A program made the position numbers and the translations under genes. The notes beneath the pieces were generated by a model. That model saw only the letters and a list, made by a program, of their open reading frames with translations, ran no database searches and was not told where the DNA came from. Shown here one piece after another: positions 4,908 to 5,786 of a DNA stretch of 5,786 nucleotides. The DNA lies in the NCBI GenBank assembly GCA_900553935.1, contig USFK01000106.1, forward strand, positions 1 through 5,786, read 5' to 3'. Every line of letters begins with the position of its first letter. The first letter of the stretch is position 1. The stretch comes from an uncultured Collinsella sp. (GTDB lineage: Bacteria > Actinomycetota > Coriobacteriia > Coriobacteriales > Coriobacteriaceae).

Positions 4908-5357
4908 ATGCAGCTTCACGATCTTACTCCCGCGCCCGGTTCCACCAAGAACCGCAAGCGCGTCGGCCGTGGCAATTCTTCGGGTCACGGCACCACTTCT
5001 GGCCGCGGCCAGAAGGGCCAGGGTTCCCGCTCTGGTGGCACCAAGGGTGCCGGCTTCGAGGGTGGCCAGACTCCGCTGGCTATGCGCCTGCCCAAGCTTC
5101 CGGGCTTCCGCAACCCCCGTCGTATCGAGTACACCGCTGTTAACGTTGAGCGTCTCGAGCGTAAGTTCGAGGACGGCGCTGTAATCGACGGTGCCGCTCT
5201 TAAGGCCGCTCGCATCACCAAGAGCGAGTTCGAGCCCGTCAAGGTGCTCGGCAATGGTGAGCTCACCAAGAAGTTCACGGTCAAGGTCGACAAGGTCAGC
5301 GCTTCTGCGCAGGCCAAGATCGAGGCCGCTGGCGGAAAGGTCGAGCTGCCGTGCTAA
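4908..5357 (+). CDS. rplO: 50S ribosomal protein L15
   Basis: L15 reaches deep into 23S rRNA during late 50S assembly through a glycine- and arginine-rich tail. In the 149-residue product this tail is clear at about 20-48 (GRGNSSGHGTTSGRGQKGQG, then SRSGG), followed by the PLAMRLPKLPGFRNP segment and a globular C-terminal domain ending in IEAAGGKVELPC. GAGGAG at 4896-4901 lies in the last codons of rpmD, six bases before the ATG, with a three-base gap between genes. The last seven bases overlap the GTG start of secY. Confidence 0.97.
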   Translation: MQLHDLTPAPGSTKNRKRVGRGNSSGHGTTSGRGQKGQGSRSGGTKGAGFEGGQTPLAMRLPKLPGFRNPRRIEYTAVNVERLERKFEDGAVIDGAALKAARITKSEFEPVKVLGNGELTKKFTVKVDKVSASAQAKIEAAGGKVELPC

Positions 5358-5731
5358 ATGGTCTTAAGAATGCTTTCCGCATCAAAGAATTGCGCGAAAA
5401 GATTCTTTTTACCATAGCTATGCTCGTCGTGTACCGCATTGGTGCGCACGTTCCTGTGCCCGGCATTCCCTTCCAGGGGATGCTGGGCCTTTTCTCGACC
5501 GATAACAATTCGGTCGCCGCAGGTGCTATGGCCCTCCTGAATCTTTTCTCTGGCGGCGCGTTGAGCTATGTGTCGGTGTTTTCGCTGGGCATCATGCCTT
5601 ACATCACCAGCTCGATCATCATCCAGATGCTCCAGGCCGTCGTGCCTTCCCTGCATGAGCTTGCCCGCGAGGGCGAGGTCGGTCAGACCAAGATTACGCA
5701 GTATTCGCGTTACCTCACCCTGGCTCTGGCA
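5351..5731 (+). CDS. secY: Preprotein translocase channel subunit SecY (N-terminal part; broken in TM3)
   Basis: SecY forms the membrane pore of the Sec translocon with SecE and SecG. The GTG at 5351 overlaps the rplO stop by seven bases, with GGAAAGG ten bases upstream. An ATG at 5358 is out of frame. The first 127 residues are good SecY: NAFRIKELREKILFT, TM1 with YRIGAHVPVPGI (28-39), the plug-region NLFSGGALS (64-72), TM2 with GIMPYITSSIIIQML (80-94), and EGEVGQTKITQYSRYLTLALA (107-127) entering TM3. After base 5731 the frame stays open but reads LPLCLHAAELVLQL instead of the expected hydrophobic, Gln/Gly-containing TM3 residues. A full SecY has about 425-435 residues, so some 300 are missing. 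The cause appears to be a sequence join, not a stop or frameshift. Confidence 0.9.
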
Positions 5732-5785
5732 CTCCCACTTTGCCTTCATGCTGCGGAACTTGTCCTGCAGCTCGGCCAGCTCCTT
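5732..5785 (-). CDS. clpB: Fragment of a ClpB-type disaggregase coiled coil (joined in opposite orientation)
   Basis: Read on the minus strand from the window end, these 18 codons give KELAELQDKFRSMKAKWE. Heptad-like charged helix followed by a K-x-K-W-E motif is typical of the long coiled-coil middle domain of ClpB, just before the conserved 'NEK'-type continuation, which is replaced here by reversed secY sequence (CQSQ). ClpB is an AAA+ chaperone that extracts proteins from aggregates together with DnaK. Only 18 residues are visible, so another coiled-coil protein is possible. ClpB is not normally next to secY, which supports a chimeric join here. Confidence 0.5.
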
Positions 5786-5786
5786 T

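Overview
The window is a stretch of high-GC bacterial DNA. It carries a nucleobase permease gene followed by most of the spc ribosomal-protein operon. The r-protein sequences (four-cysteine S14, L30 present, an L15 with the GHGTTSGRGQKGQGSRSG tract) and the codon choice (lysine almost only AAG, arginine CGT/CGC in the r-protein genes) suggest an actinobacterial anaerobe of the Coriobacteriia, perhaps Collinsella-like. This placement is by recognition only; no search was run.

Layout. Bases 1-39, minus strand, may be the start of a divergent GNAT acetyltransferase (RimI-like). Bases 40-204 hold a TATAAT -10 box, a short leader hairpin and a strong Shine-Dalgarno. These set the start of an NCS2 uracil/xanthine-type permease at 205, not at the upstream in-frame ATG at 142. 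Bases 1519-1825 have no gene but are full of structure: a 67-nt near-perfect palindrome just after the permease stop, a promoter-like pair (TGGAAA-17-TATAGT), and a folded leader made of two directly adjacent helices upstream of rplE. From 1826 the canonical order rplE, rpsZ, rpsH, rplF, rplR, rpsE, rpmD, rplO, secY runs on the plus strand. Gaps are near zero in the second half. In the first half the gaps contain hairpins without classical terminator tails.

How the genes work together. L5, L18, L6, L30 and L15 build the 50S subunit (L5 and L18 carry 5S rRNA), and S14, S8 and S5 build the 30S. SecY, the channel of the Sec translocon, is encoded at the operon end and its start overlaps the rplO stop. 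The permease imports purine or pyrimidine bases and has no obvious tie to the operon.

Two places do not fit a normal genome layout. The genes that usually precede rplE (rplN, rplX) are absent, replaced by the permease and the structured intergenic region. SecY also stops matching its family after residue 127, in the third membrane segment, and the last ~55 bases instead read on the minus strand as a piece of a ClpB-type coiled coil. The right-hand join looks like an assembly or read chimera, or less likely a real inversion or rearrangement. The left-hand one could be either a real operon split with its own promoter and leader, or a join at a repeated palindrome. I found no clear new multi-gene system. 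The most promising unexplained signals are the rplE leader RNA, the palindrome and the unusual binding-site residues of the permease.
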